62,921 nucleotides of DNA from Bacteroidota bacterium (GCA_023393375.1 JAEWLI010000015.1:1-62921), one strand, 5' to 3'. Shown: positions 44,742-54,393, counted from the first letter of the stretch. The notes: a model not told the origin generated them from the letters alone. A program made the numbers and translations.

Positions 44742-46139
44742 ATGGTGCTAAAGCGTGGACGTTTCTCCAACAGGCTGGGTTTTGTAGCAGCTGCTGCCGG
44801 TTCTGCAGTGGGATTAGGTAATATATGGAAATTCCCCTATGAAGCAGGTGAAAACGGAGGGGCGGCATTTTTGTTCATCTACCTCATTTGTACATTTGCC
44901 ATTGGCTTTCCGGTAATGATCAGTGAAATAGCATTGGGCCGAAAAGCCCAAACTGATGCATATGGTGCATATAATAAGCTCGGCAATAGAAGATGGGGCT
45001 TGATAGGAGCATTTGGAATTTTGTGCGGCATCATGATTCTTTCTTTTTATAATGTTGTAGCAGGATGGGCATTTGGATATTTTGTACAAATTGTATTTGG
45101 GGATTTGCTTGCTGTCGGACTTGATGATTATTCTGCTCATTTTGGGGATTATGTGGCTGATTTTTGGGATAACCTGATTTTTTCATTTGCCTTTATGATC
45201 CTGACCGGGTTAATTGTGGTGAGGGGAATCAAAGATGGCATCGAAACGGCATCTAAATTTTTTATGCCTCTATTATTCTTGATTCTGTTAGGGCTGATTA
45301 TTTATGCTTTGACTTTAAATAATGCCATGGAAGGCATTAAGTTTTATTTACTGCCGGATTTCTCGGCAATTAATATCAAAACTATATATTCAGCACTGGG
45401 ACAAGCTTTTTTCTCTCTGTCATTGGGTATGGGAGCTTTAATTACGTATGGATCATATATTAAAAAGAAAGAAAATATTGTAAAATCTGCTGCTGTAGTT
45501 ACTTTAGCCGATGTATCAGTAGCATTTTTAGCAGGTCTTCTGATATTTCCCCTTGTTTTTTCCCAAGGCCAACAGCCTTCTGAAGGTCCAGGATTGGTAT
45601 TTGTAGCTTTACCTAAGATTTTCCATGAAATGGGGCCCTTTATGGGCAGATTTGTTGGGGGTGGTTTTTTTCTGTTATTATGTTTTGCTGCACTCACTTC
45701 AACCATCTCATTGTTGGAGGTACCAGTAGCGTACTTGGTCGATGAAAAGAAAATGCCAAGAAAAAGAGTAGTCTTTGGTTTGGCTTTATTTATATATATT
45801 ATTGGTTTGCCGAGTATGTTATCTCAAGGAGCTGTTCCCTTCTTTACCAATTTCATGTATTATGAAGGAGGAAACAAAACATTTCTTGATGTCATTTCTG
45901 ACATGTTTAGCGAAGTGGGATTACCCTTGGGAGGCTTTTTGCTTACAATTTTTATAGGTTTTAAATGGAAAACCAAAAACCTAAGCCTGGAAATAAGCAA
46001 AGGCAATCCAGACTATGCAGGTTCTTTTCTGGAAAAATTTGTAAACTTTGTGATTACCACCGTTTGCCCTTTTCTATTGGGCCTCATCTTCATAGTGACG
46101 GTTCTTCAGAAATTTTTAAATGTTCAGATTTTCGGATAA
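44742..46139 (+). CDS. Sodium-dependent transporter (neurotransmitter:sodium symporter family)
   Basis: From the ATG at 44742 the product has 465 residues and about eleven membrane segments. The family signature GSAVGLGNIWKFPYEAGENG in helix 1 holds the unwound substrate- and sodium-binding site, as in LeuT. It imports an amino acid or similar amine with sodium. The frame opens with a TTG 7 codons earlier, which lies across the -7 box and is unlikely. The end overlaps a small convergent gene by 24 bases. Confidence 0.92.
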   Translation: MVLKRGRFSNRLGFVAAAAGSAVGLGNIWKFPYEAGENGGAAFLFIYLICTFAIGFPVMISEIALGRKAQTDAYGAYNKLGNRRWGLIGAFGILCGIMILSFYNVVAGWAFGYFVQIVFGDLLAVGLDDYSAHFGDYVADFWDNLIFSFAFMILTGLIVVRGIKDGIETASKFFMPLLFLILLGLIIYALTLNNAMEGIKFYLLPDFSAINIKTIYSALGQAFFSLSLGMGALITYGSYIKKKENIVKSAAVVTLADVSVAFLAGLLIFPLVFSQGQQPSEGPGLVFVALPKIFHEMGPFMGRFVGGGFFLLLCFAALTSTISLLEVPVAYLVDEKKMPRKRVVFGLALFIYIIGLPSMLSQGAVPFFTNFMYYEGGNKTFLDVISDMFSEVGLPLGGFLLTIFIGFKWKTKNLSLEISKGNPDYAGSFLEKFVNFVITTVCPFLLGLIFIVTVLQKFLNVQIFG

Positions 46140-46334
46140 ACAGTTATGTTCCTGGTGCTGTACCATCAATTTTTCAAGATCAAAAATGTCCAGATTATAA
46201 AGATAATTAACAGAATCAGCTAGCTCATCTTTAAATTGAACCTGGATTTCTTCACCGTTAGACTTAATCCCTTTTGCAGAAGCGTGACCTAATTCCAGCA
46301 CGATCTCTAATCCATTATTGTTAATAAATTTCAT
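46116..46334 (-). CDS. Hypothetical 72-residue protein
   Basis: The product is acidic and soluble (GLEIVLELGHASAKGIKSNG..., then LADSVNYLYNLDIFDLEKL). It looks like a real small gene: it has its own ATG and normal amino-acid composition. No family is recognised. Its last 24 bases overlap the 3' end of the symporter gene on the other strand. Confidence 0.5.
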   Translation of the reverse strand: MKFINNNGLEIVLELGHASAKGIKSNGEEIQVQFKDELADSVNYLYNLDIFDLEKLMVQHQEHNCLSENLNI

Positions 46335-46623
46335 AATTGTATATTTAATTGCTATTACTAATCTAAAACGAAATTACAAATACATTTGTTCAATTATTTA
46401 GTATTAAAATTTAATAAAGCACTTATTTTCAATATTATATTTAACTGTATTTGTAATTATTAATACGATATTCTGTAAAACAAGTATTTATAGATATTAT
46501 ATATTGATATTTAAATTTATGTAAATCGCAATTATTTTAATATATTGTTATGATTTACATAAGTCAAAGGTATGAAATTTTAAATAAATGTAAAAGGATT
46601 ATTTTGTATTCGGTAATAATTTT
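46335..46623. other. Very AT-rich non-coding stretch
   Basis: About 290 bases, nearly all A and T between 46380 and 46560, follow the 72-residue gene's start. No gene is visible. It may hold that gene's promoter. Confidence 0.4.
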
Positions 46624-46788
46624 ATGGATATTGTTACTGCGCTGTGGCAACTTACAAATATTAAAATTGCAGCATTCGCAACTTTTGACAATGATATTAC
46701 AACCTTACTGCCATATTTTAAACTAAACGTCATATATGGTATGAATTTCTTATCTAAAATGAACAAACTCCAGACTAAAAAAAAATAA
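46624..46788 (+). pseudogene. Fragment resembling the C-terminal part of a PIN-domain toxin
   Basis: A 54-codon frame starts at the ATG at 46624 (open from 46594) and ends at TAA 46786-46788. The segment ALWQLTNIKIAAFATFDND followed by ITTLLPYFKLNVI looks like the last third of a PIN domain, where a T-F-D-x-D acidic site follows a hydrophobic strand. The N-terminal acidic residues of a whole PIN domain and any antitoxin gene are missing, so this is either a relic or a chance frame. It lies between two AT-rich non-coding stretches. Confidence 0.3.
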
Positions 46789-46800
46789 AACATATTGTAA

Positions 46801-47050
46801 TTTTTTCTAAAAAATCCACTTTCACGTTAATGATTATAATCTTAAACGAGAAGTGGATAGCCGATTGTTGGCTCCTGCTATTAATTTGATTATCAAATTG
46901 AAGGGCTACAGAGTGATTGTATGGATATGCTTAATTTAATATGCAACTCTCGGTCTTTGCACGATACATGTGTATCGATGGCCAAATCTAAAATCGCACT
47001 GGAGGAATGGCATAAAAAAAAAACCTGACGGTTAGGCCAGGTTTTTTTTT
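46801..47050 (+). ncRNA. Candidate structured RNA ending in a terminator
   Basis: A hairpin with an 8-base perfect stem (ATCCACTT 46814-46821 with AAGTGGAT 46851-46858, extended by CGTT/AACG) opens a 250-base stretch that lacks a gene. Further inverted repeats include AATTTGATTATCAAATT (about 46886-46902) and CGATACA-TG-TGTATCG (about 46963-46978), and the stretch ends in a strong terminator. A 6S-like or other regulatory RNA is possible, but I cannot match a known family. The terminator may instead belong to the ompH gene on the other strand. Confidence 0.35.
47013..47050. terminator. Two-way Rho-independent terminator
   Basis: A run of ten A, then ACCTG, a 10-base loop, CAGGT and nine T form a hairpin with T tracts on both strands. 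It lies 17 bases past the ompH stop (minus strand) and at the end of the candidate RNA (plus strand), so it can serve both. Confidence 0.85.
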
Positions 47051-47066
47051 AAGTTAAAATTTAATA

Positions 47067-47684
47067 TCATGGTTTTGCTTTCGCTGTGTCAGATTTAACA
47101 GCACTATCTTTCTTATTGTAGGCATCATTTAATCCTTTTACTACAGCATCAGTAATATTCAATCCTTCATTGGCAAACAATACCCCACTCCCTTTTTGAT
47201 AAGTCAAAACCAACTGAAGGTTATTGTTTTTTGCATAATCCTTGAGGTAATCGGAAACTTTGTTATAAATTTCTTCCTGAACCTTCGATTCTTCCTGCAT
47301 AAATTGCATGTTCAATCTCTCCTGATATTGCCTCAGGTTCTGTTCTTTCTTCACCAAATCTTCTTCCACAGCTCTTGCCTGACCAATTGTCATATTGTTA
47401 ACTGATGCTTGAAAGCTTTGTATCTCCGACTGTAGGCCTCTTGCCCTGTTTTCATATTCTTTTTCAAGTTTTGATCGGGTACTCTCTAGTTTTCCAGATA
47501 GTTCTTTTACAAATTCATAATTATTCAATAAAGAATCTGAATTGACATAAGCAACATCCAATTCTGTATGGGTTGTTTCTCCTCTTTCAGTTACCTGTTC
47601 AGGTTTCGCATTAAAATGTAATATATAAAGTACTACAACGGCGATTAATAATACTACATTCAGTATTAAGGATACATGTTTCAT
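47067..47684 (-). CDS. OmpH/Skp-family periplasmic chaperone
   Basis: The 205-residue product has an N-terminal membrane or signal segment (LILNVVLLIAVVVLYIL), the Skp opening VAYVNSDSLLNNYEF and a long alpha-helical coiled coil (60-150), with the C-terminal LVLTYQKGSGVLFANEGLNIT strand. Skp holds unfolded outer-membrane proteins in the periplasm. A -7 promoter box (TATATTTG on the minus strand) lies 40 bases upstream and a terminator follows, so it is probably a single-gene unit. Confidence 0.92.
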   Translation of the reverse strand: MKHVSLILNVVLLIAVVVLYILHFNAKPEQVTERGETTHTELDVAYVNSDSLLNNYEFVKELSGKLESTRSKLEKEYENRARGLQSEIQSFQASVNNMTIGQARAVEEDLVKKEQNLRQYQERLNMQFMQEESKVQEEIYNKVSDYLKDYAKNNNLQLVLTYQKGSGVLFANEGLNITDAVVKGLNDAYNKKDSAVKSDTAKAKP

Positions 47685-47723
47685 TTTTATCGTGTTTTTT
47701 GTTTGATTTAAGGGTAACGATTA

Positions 47724-47731
47724 CAAATATA
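47724..47731 (-). promoter_or_regulatory. Possible ompH -7 promoter box
   Basis: CAAATATA on the plus strand reads TATATTTG on the minus strand, an exact -7 match about 40 bases before the ompH start. No -33 box stands out. Confidence 0.4.
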
Positions 47732-47787
47732 ACAAAAGTATAAATATCACTACCCTGAATTTAATATTTGCGAATGATTTTTATATA

Positions 47788-48507
47788 TCAATCGTTACTC
47801 TTTTCATTTTGTCGATAAACAACATTTATATGTATCCCAGGGGATTCATGAGTATGAGTAGGTGGGGAAAAATTCGTATCTTCCATTTGTGAAGCAAGCG
47901 GATCTTCCAATTGTTGTTCGTTTGTATCGTAGATTGTCATTGGTTGTCTCCTGTATGTAAATGCAACTAATAAACCTGAAAAAGCCCCCATCATATGTGA
48001 CTCATAGGATATATTAAAATCAGAGGGGAAAAATCCGCCAATCATACCTCCATACAGGAATAGCACAATCAAAGAAATGACAATTGATTTATTGTCTTTA
48101 TTAAACAGACCGATAAAAAACAAAAATGACAGCAGGCCATAAATGATACCACTTGCACCGATATGATATGCTTCACGGGCTACCAACCAAACCCCAGTCC
48201 CAGTAAGTAAGTAAATCCAAACAAATACCTTGCTTGCTATATGATAATAAAAATAGAAGAGACCAATTCCCAGCATAATCAAAGGGAAAGTATTGGACAG
48301 CAAATGGATGCCATCGCCGTGTACAAGAGGACTTGTAATGATGCCTAAGGCTCCCTTTAAGGTGCTTGGATATACTCCCAATGGCACCAGACTCACATCT
48401 GTAATCCATTCAAAAAACTTGATTAACCAAAGCAGACTTACAAATGAAAACACATACCTCAAACTTCTTTTAAAAATCATTCGATGAATGTGTTCAGCAA
48501 CAAGCAT
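47788..48507 (-). CDS. Rhomboid-family intramembrane serine protease
   Basis: The 239-residue product has six hydrophobic segments. The catalytic Ser119 lies in HIGASGIIYG, the partner His171 in ESHMMGAFSGLL, and H68 and N72 in the HGDGIHLLSNTF helix complete the oxyanion region. A polar C-terminal tail of about 45 residues follows (from RRQPMTIYD). It cleaves membrane proteins within the bilayer; the substrate is unknown. Confidence 0.92.
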   Translation of the reverse strand: MLVAEHIHRMIFKRSLRYVFSFVSLLWLIKFFEWITDVSLVPLGVYPSTLKGALGIITSPLVHGDGIHLLSNTFPLIMLGIGLFYFYYHIASKVFVWIYLLTGTGVWLVAREAYHIGASGIIYGLLSFLFFIGLFNKDNKSIVISLIVLFLYGGMIGGFFPSDFNISYESHMMGAFSGLLVAFTYRRQPMTIYDTNEQQLEDPLASQMEDTNFSPPTHTHESPGIHINVVYRQNEKSND

Positions 48508-48585
48508 AAATAAATAAATATTTTAGTCTATTAATCCCTAACGAAAAAACAGACTGAGAGTATGCCAGTAGAAGAATAGAAGAAG

Positions 48586-49359
48586 CTATTTAGCTAATTT
48601 TTTTCTTAAATTCTGAAGATGAAAAAGATATGTGGTAGAAACCATAAAAGTTTGGTTGTTGACTCTGTAATCATATGAATCGCCATACCAGTGTGCTGTC
48701 AGATTACTTGATTTGCTCAGGTGCGTATGACCCATCTCATACCTTACATCCACTATAAATCGGTGCTTGTTTTTCAAAATAAATGCCCCTCCAATGCCAA
48801 TGTTCAAAGCAAGCTGTACCCGATTTGCTTCCTGTAGATTTTTATCAAAAGCTCCTTCATTGGATTCTTTAAAACTGATCCGATATTCAAACTTATCTAC
48901 CCCGGCTTCTGACAATACTTCACTTCCTGTAACGATTTCTTTTCCTTTCATCCAAAAACCTATTGTAGGTCCGGACTGAACAAAAAAATCATATGCAGGA
49001 TGCTTCATTAGTGAGTATCGCAACATAAGCGGAATATCGATATACTGTAATGCTAATCTATTGGTGACAAATTCATTATCATCAGCCTGCACCGTTGCGC
49101 CTTTAATCGAATAGGTTATTTCATTATAAATATCAAACTTGTCGGCAATTTTCAAACTTGTTGCACTACCAATATTAAATCCTGGCCTAAAGCCTGCTGT
49201 ATGTCCTTGCCGGTATTCTTTATCACCAAAACTATGAGTTGAAATTTGAAACCCGGTTTTTCCACCAAAATAAAATTGTGCACTGGCAAAGGTTACAGGC
49301 ATGAAAATTCCAGAAATTATAATAGCTAATTGAAAAATTACTCTTTTGATCATCGTCAT
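48586..49359 (-). CDS. Outer-membrane beta-barrel protein (PorT-like)
   Basis: The 257-residue product has a signal peptide (PVTFASAQ) and an eight-stranded barrel-type pattern (FYFGGKTGFQIS, DVRYEMGHTHLS and others), as in PorT-like small barrels of Bacteroidota. PorT itself serves gingipain secretion in the type IX system; family membership alone does not prove that role. It is a lone gene beside the PorP-type pair, transcribed away from it. Confidence 0.75.
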   Translation of the reverse strand: MTMIKRVIFQLAIIISGIFMPVTFASAQFYFGGKTGFQISTHSFGDKEYRQGHTAGFRPGFNIGSATSLKIADKFDIYNEITYSIKGATVQADDNEFVTNRLALQYIDIPLMLRYSLMKHPAYDFFVQSGPTIGFWMKGKEIVTGSEVLSEAGVDKFEYRISFKESNEGAFDKNLQEANRVQLALNIGIGGAFILKNKHRFIVDVRYEMGHTHLSKSSNLTAHWYGDSYDYRVNNQTFMVSTTYLFHLQNLRKKLAK

Positions 49360-49789
49360 TATTTTTAAGATGGTTTAAAATTAGGATGATAATATATTAT
49401 TTAAATCAAACATATTGATTAAACCCTTCACATGTAGGATTTTAACTAAAATATCTTCAATGATTTAATTGGATTATGCTAATTTAATGTCTGGAAATAA
49501 ATCATTTGAGTTACAAAACCAGGAAGTTAGAGAGAAATGGTAAGAAGGCTATTTGAGGTTCTATTGATAAATACTGCCCTCCATCTTCTTAGTGTTTTTT
49601 GATAAATAGTAATGATCGCTCTGCAAATGGGGATAAAATTTATGTATTTTGGGTTGAAAAAATTATAAACAGGCAATGTGACGTTGCTATGAATTATGTA
49701 ATTTTTTTAACCAAATATGAAAATTGAATAAGTTATAAACAAGTTGTGTAAGGCTAAAATAAAAATGTAAGAGCCACAATACCAAAGAA
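49360..49789. other. Spacer between divergent outer-membrane genes
   Basis: 430 bases without a gene, AT-rich, lie between the barrel gene and the PorP/SprF gene. I see no exact promoter or repeat. Confidence 0.4.
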
Positions 49790-51121
49790 ATGAAAAAAAT
49801 TAGTTGGCTTATCGTTATAAATTTTCTGATTTCACTTACAGTGTCCGGGCAGGAGAAACCTGTTTTTAATCACTATTATGCCAACCCCTACCTTATTAAT
49901 TCTGCTTTTGCAGGAGAAGATTACCGACCCAGTATTTATATTTCACACAGGCGTCAATGGATGGGAATAGTTGACGCACCAGTAACTTCAAGTATTGTTT
50001 TTCATACACCACTAGGAGATAAATTTTCTTTAGGTGCTCAATTTAATAATGATTCCAGGGGTTTGTTAAATTCTTCATCGGGACTATTTACGCTGGCATA
50101 TAAAGCAATGTTTTCCCCTGAACACTTCCTGAAATTTGGTTTATCAGGAGGAGTAATCAACAGAACCATTCGTGACCTGGATGAAATAATGAATGATCCA
50201 CGGTACCAGGATGATGATGCAGTATTAAAATTGTTGGATAAATCAATGTACCTGGATGGAAGGTTTGGGTTTAATTATCACAACAAAGGCTTCAATCTTG
50301 GCTTTACCCTTCCCCGTTTGTTTCACAATGAACTTTTTGGCGTTAAGGGATTTAATCAGGGTGACTTAAACCCTTTAAATTCTTATCAGGTAATGGCCCA
50401 CTATCAATCATACAATAAAGAAGCACCTATTACTTTTGAGCCTTATCTTATATACAGAATTCAGGAAGATGGTAAAGAAAAACAATTGGAAGGGGCAGGA
50501 ATAGTAAAAATAAAAAATGCAGTTTGGTTAGGTGGTATTTATCGTCAGGATGGGGCAATAACAGCACTGGGTGGCATCACGATTAGTGATGCGTTTCATT
50601 TCGGATATTCATATGATGTTGGAGCGCAGCCAGTAACCGGGTTTGGTAAAGGCACACATGAAATTATGCTCAAATTAAATCTGGGTGAAGAAAAACGGCC
50701 AAAGAAAAAAGAAAGAGTGGTAATTACCAAAGAACCTGATGCATATGAACAATACCAACAGGTCAAAGAGGTTGATCCGATTGTACAAGAACCACCTAAA
50801 AATGATCTGGAAGATCCGGAAGGTAAAATTACCAATTACAAAGGACCGGTAGAAGTACCTGAGGGCAGCCAACCACAAGATCTCAAAAAAGGGTATTATG
50901 TAGTGGTGGGTGTTTTCAATAGTCTTGAGAAAGCACAAAAATATAGCAATGGTCTCTTTCAAGCAGGATATTTCACAAAAAATGGGTACAACTCCACTGC
51001 GAAATACTACTTTGTATACATGTATTATAACGACGTGGATAAAAGTTCTGCTGAATGGATTAAAAATAATCTGATTCAACGGACTCAGTTTAAAGATTCA
51101 TGGGTATTGACTGTTCAATAA
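49790..51121 (+). CDS. PorP/SprF-type outer-membrane protein with a SPOR-like C-terminal domain
   Basis: Residues 1-300 are the PorP/SprF family: signal peptide ending VSGQ, then EKPVFNHYYANPYLINSAFAG, SHRRQWMGI and a barrel-like core. Residues 300-365 are a charged linker (KRPKKKERVVITKEPDAYEQ). The last 80 residues (GYYVVVGVFNSLEKAQKYSN, then YFVYMYYN) look like a SPOR domain, which binds stripped peptidoglycan glycan strands. PorP/SprF proteins attach to sorting-domain substrates of the type IX system, so this one may tether a partner to the cell wall. The neighbour 28 bases downstream is a giant sorting-domain protein. Confidence 0.88.
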   Translation: MKKISWLIVINFLISLTVSGQEKPVFNHYYANPYLINSAFAGEDYRPSIYISHRRQWMGIVDAPVTSSIVFHTPLGDKFSLGAQFNNDSRGLLNSSSGLFTLAYKAMFSPEHFLKFGLSGGVINRTIRDLDEIMNDPRYQDDDAVLKLLDKSMYLDGRFGFNYHNKGFNLGFTLPRLFHNELFGVKGFNQGDLNPLNSYQVMAHYQSYNKEAPITFEPYLIYRIQEDGKEKQLEGAGIVKIKNAVWLGGIYRQDGAITALGGITISDAFHFGYSYDVGAQPVTGFGKGTHEIMLKLNLGEEKRPKKKERVVITKEPDAYEQYQQVKEVDPIVQEPPKNDLEDPEGKITNYKGPVEVPEGSQPQDLKKGYYVVVGVFNSLEKAQKYSNGLFQAGYFTKNGYNSTAKYYFVYMYYNDVDKSSAEWIKNNLIQRTQFKDSWVLTVQ

Positions 51122-51149
51122 CAGGTTAACACCCGAAAACTTAAATATA

Positions 51150-54100
51150 ATGAAAAAATATCTGATCGGCATATTGGTATTATGGTCTATTCAAACCGTC
51201 CTGGCTCAAAAGCCAGTGATTATGTATCTTGATAAAACTTCAGGGCCTGCAACGGAGACAGTGGACATTATCGGTACTGGATTTTCAAATAATAGCAATA
51301 ACTTAAAAGTTTATTTTGGTGCTGTGCAAGCCCCGATCATTAGTTCCACCGAATCTTTGATCAGGGTAAAAGTGCCTTCCGGAGGCACCTATGATAATAT
51401 AAAGGTAACAAATTTGGTATCGAAGTTATCCGGTGTGTCCAATAATCAATTTCTAATGAGCTTTGGGGGAGAGACTTTCTTGAGTTCAAAACTTACTTCG
51501 AGTGAAATATATTATGGAGCAGTAAATGCAGTGCTACTTGATTTTTGTCATTGTGATATTGACAGTGATGGGAAAACTGAATGGATCATGGGTAATGATG
51601 TGGGGAACGGTATTTATATTTCAAGAAATGCCAGTACACCAGGCAATATTTCCACTACCTCCCAAGTGATAAATTTGTTCACACCTATCAGTTATATCAC
51701 TTGTGGCGATGTGAACAATGATGGCAAACCAGATATCATAGCTGTCAGGGGTGGAAATACTATGGATCGGATATTTGTTTTAACCAACACATCCTCAGGG
51801 CCAGGCAGTTATACCTTTTCTCCCACCACAATTTCATTGCTTGTTCCCAATACTTCATCACTGGGGCGGATCATGCTGGAAGATTTGGATAATGACGGAT
51901 TACCTGAAATTATTATAACAGACAATACCAATCAAGGACAGGCCACGAATAAAAACGCTGTACATATTTTTAAAAATACATCCTCAAATGGGTCAACATC
52001 TTTTCAAAGCACGCCGATTACCTTGATTGTGCAAGCTGCAGATAATATTACCGGAGAAATTTATGGGCTTGATGTAAACGATCTTAATGGTGATGGATAT
52101 CCTGAAATTGTTATATCATCCTCTTTCGGGTCAAATATATGTGTATTCAAAAACACCAGTTTTCCTGGAAGTATCACCTTTAATGAAAAAAAGACCTTCT
52201 CTGTAACAGGACCCATACAAGATATAAAAATTGCTGAAATAAATGGGGACAACAAACCAGACATCATATTATCAAAAGTTGATAACTCGAATAAGAATTT
52301 CAGTATATTGATCAATCAAACCGGTGACGATGGCGTTATAAAATTTGGACCTTCTACCAACTTTACGGTTACACGACGGCTTTGGTCGTTAGATGTGGGT
52401 GATATAAATGGAGATGGCAAAACCGATATTGTATTCAGTTCTATCGATGATATTCAAAGCTTTTCAATCTTGATCAATACAACAGCGAATGGCGTGGTTA
52501 CTTTTAATGAGGTAGTAATTCCGGCAAACGGTAAACAAAAACCCATAAGAATAGCTGATATCGATAATGATGGCCGACCTGATATTACACTTGGCAGGGC
52601 TGATAACCGTCTGGAAGTATTTTTGAATAAAAATTGTGTGGTTTCAAAAACAAAACCCTCGGGAAGTGTGGAAATATGCACAGGTACCTCAGTGGATATT
52701 TCTACTGTGAAAGGGATCAATCTTGATTACACCTGGAAGTTAAATAACTTTGATATTTCCGGAGCTTCTTTACCGGTATTGTCCAATGCAGGAGCCGGAG
52801 ATTATACCGTTACCATTACATCCGACAATGGCGATTGCAGTAGCGTCTCACCAGTGTTGAAAATTACAACAAAAACAGGTTCAGCACCTATCAAACCAAC
52901 TATATTGGCCAACAATCCAGCCTGTATGGGTGCCAACTTACAACTTACAGGTCAAAATAACGGTGGTGGGGTTACTTATGAGTGGGCTGGACCAAATGGC
53001 TGGACTTCCACCCAACAAAACCCCGTGATCAATAATGTGAGAAACAGTCATGCCGGATATTATACTTTACAAGCTACAAGTAGTTCAGGTTGTAAAAGTA
53101 AAATCGACACGATGTTAATACAAATCCTCTCATTGCCAGTCATAGAAATCGCCGGGTCAAACGCAATTTGTGGTGGTACTGCCGCTGAGCTTTCAGTAGC
53201 GCATTTTGCCGATCATACCTATCAGTGGAAATTCAATAATACCATTATGCCGGGCAAAACAAGCTCTAGTATCAGTGTCGATCAGATCGGAAGTTATAAT
53301 GCCATTATTTCAAAAGAAGGATGCAGTTATGAAAGTAGCACTTTCAATGTAGAATCCATTGCTCTTCCTCAAGCTGCTTTTCAGGCTAAAAATGACGGTT
53401 GTGTAAACGAACCAATCGCATTTAACAATACTTCCACAATTCCCCTGCAAAGAGAAGTAGTATATAAATGGGATTTCGGTGATGGCACTACTTCTAATCT
53501 TAAAAATCCTACTCATGCCTATGAACAAGAGGGTACTTACCAGGTTAATATGGAAGTAGCTTATAAAAATACTACCTGTATATCTGACTTCACCAAATCC
53601 ATCGTAATCAGATTTGCAGAACCGTTATCTTTAACTGCATCAGATGATATTTTCTGCCATGGCGATAGTGTTATTCTGGAAATACAGGGGACGTTCCCTT
53701 CTTACGAGTGGTCAAATGGGAAAAAAACAAAATCCATTTATGCCAATACTCAAGGTACTTATACAGCCAGTATTGTTGATGCAACCGGTTGTACAGCTTC
53801 CGGAGAAATCACAGTATCCCAGTTTTCCAAAAGTGAAATAAACATTATCACTGAAGATGGTCAAACGGTTATGGATTTTGGCAAAAGTCTTCAATTAATT
53901 GCCGATGACCAATATATTGAATACACATGGTCTCCTGCAGCAGGGTTAAGCGATACTAAAATTTATAATCCCATAGCCAGCCCACGTCAAAATACGCGTT
54001 ACACAGTGACAGTATTTGATGATAATGGATGTAAAGTTTCAAATACCATTGAGCTGACGGTAAATGGCAATGCACCCAAATTGGCTACAGCTAAAATTAT

Positions 54101-54341
54101 TTCACCAAATGGAGATTCAAAGAATGAGTATTGGGAAATTGAAGATATAGCATCCTATGAAGATAATGAAGTAGCCATATTTGACGGGCATGGTAAAAAA
54201 GTATTTTCAGCGAGTCCTTACCAAAACAATTGGAATGGTACATTCAACGGGACACCACTTGTAGAAGGTATTTATTACTTTGTCTTGACCTTTAAAGATA
54301 CGGGTACAGTGCAAACAGGCTCCATAATGATTGTGAGGTAA
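51150..54341 (+). CDS. Giant cell-surface protein: TIG, FG-GAP repeats, Ig/PKD domains, gliding-type C-terminal domain
   Basis: The 1063-residue product has a signal peptide (IQTVLAQ), an IPT/TIG domain (20-110) and seven FG-GAP-like calcium repeats (residues 130-490: DIDSDGKTEW, DVNNDGKPDI, DLDNDGLPEI, DLNGDGYPEI, EINGDNKPDI, DINGDGKTDI, DIDNDGRPDI). Ig-like domains and a PKD domain (YKWDFGDGTTSNLKNPTHAY) follow, and the last 85 residues (AKIISPNGDSKNEYWEIEDI) are a CHU_C/gliding-motility-type sorting domain. It is exported by the type IX system and should be held on the surface by the PorP/SprF partner just upstream. Confidence 0.92.
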   Translation: MKKYLIGILVLWSIQTVLAQKPVIMYLDKTSGPATETVDIIGTGFSNNSNNLKVYFGAVQAPIISSTESLIRVKVPSGGTYDNIKVTNLVSKLSGVSNNQFLMSFGGETFLSSKLTSSEIYYGAVNAVLLDFCHCDIDSDGKTEWIMGNDVGNGIYISRNASTPGNISTTSQVINLFTPISYITCGDVNNDGKPDIIAVRGGNTMDRIFVLTNTSSGPGSYTFSPTTISLLVPNTSSLGRIMLEDLDNDGLPEIIITDNTNQGQATNKNAVHIFKNTSSNGSTSFQSTPITLIVQAADNITGEIYGLDVNDLNGDGYPEIVISSSFGSNICVFKNTSFPGSITFNEKKTFSVTGPIQDIKIAEINGDNKPDIILSKVDNSNKNFSILINQTGDDGVIKFGPSTNFTVTRRLWSLDVGDINGDGKTDIVFSSIDDIQSFSILINTTANGVVTFNEVVIPANGKQKPIRIADIDNDGRPDITLGRADNRLEVFLNKNCVVSKTKPSGSVEICTGTSVDISTVKGINLDYTWKLNNFDISGASLPVLSNAGAGDYTVTITSDNGDCSSVSPVLKITTKTGSAPIKPTILANNPACMGANLQLTGQNNGGGVTYEWAGPNGWTSTQQNPVINNVRNSHAGYYTLQATSSSGCKSKIDTMLIQILSLPVIEIAGSNAICGGTAAELSVAHFADHTYQWKFNNTIMPGKTSSSISVDQIGSYNAIISKEGCSYESSTFNVESIALPQAAFQAKNDGCVNEPIAFNNTSTIPLQREVVYKWDFGDGTTSNLKNPTHAYEQEGTYQVNMEVAYKNTTCISDFTKSIVIRFAEPLSLTASDDIFCHGDSVILEIQGTFPSYEWSNGKKTKSIYANTQGTYTASIVDATGCTASGEITVSQFSKSEINIITEDGQTVMDFGKSLQLIADDQYIEYTWSPAAGLSDTKIYNPIASPRQNTRYTVTVFDDNGCKVSNTIELTVNGNAPKLATAKIISPNGDSKNEYWEIEDIASYEDNEVAIFDGHGKKVFSASPYQNNWNGTFNGTPLVEGIYYFVLTFKDTGTVQTGSIMIVR

Positions 54342-54360
54342 TTGTAAGGTGGAATAATTT

Positions 54361-54393
54361 AAAAGCCGGGGAAGTAAATTCCCTGGCTTTTTT
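54361..54393 (+). terminator. Rho-independent terminator after the giant surface-protein gene
   Basis: AAAAGCCGGGGAA, the loop GTAAA, and TTCCCTGGCTTTTTT form a 9 to 13 base stem with one G-T pair, followed by six T. It lies 20 bases past the stop of the PorP/SprF-surface-protein pair. A tract rich in A on the 5' side could make it two-way. Confidence 0.9.

Noticed and set aside
46599..46793. 64-codon minus-strand frame in the 46 kb spacer
   Set aside because: It is antisense to the PIN-like fragment; neither strand shows strong coding signals, and the plus-strand reading has the better motif.
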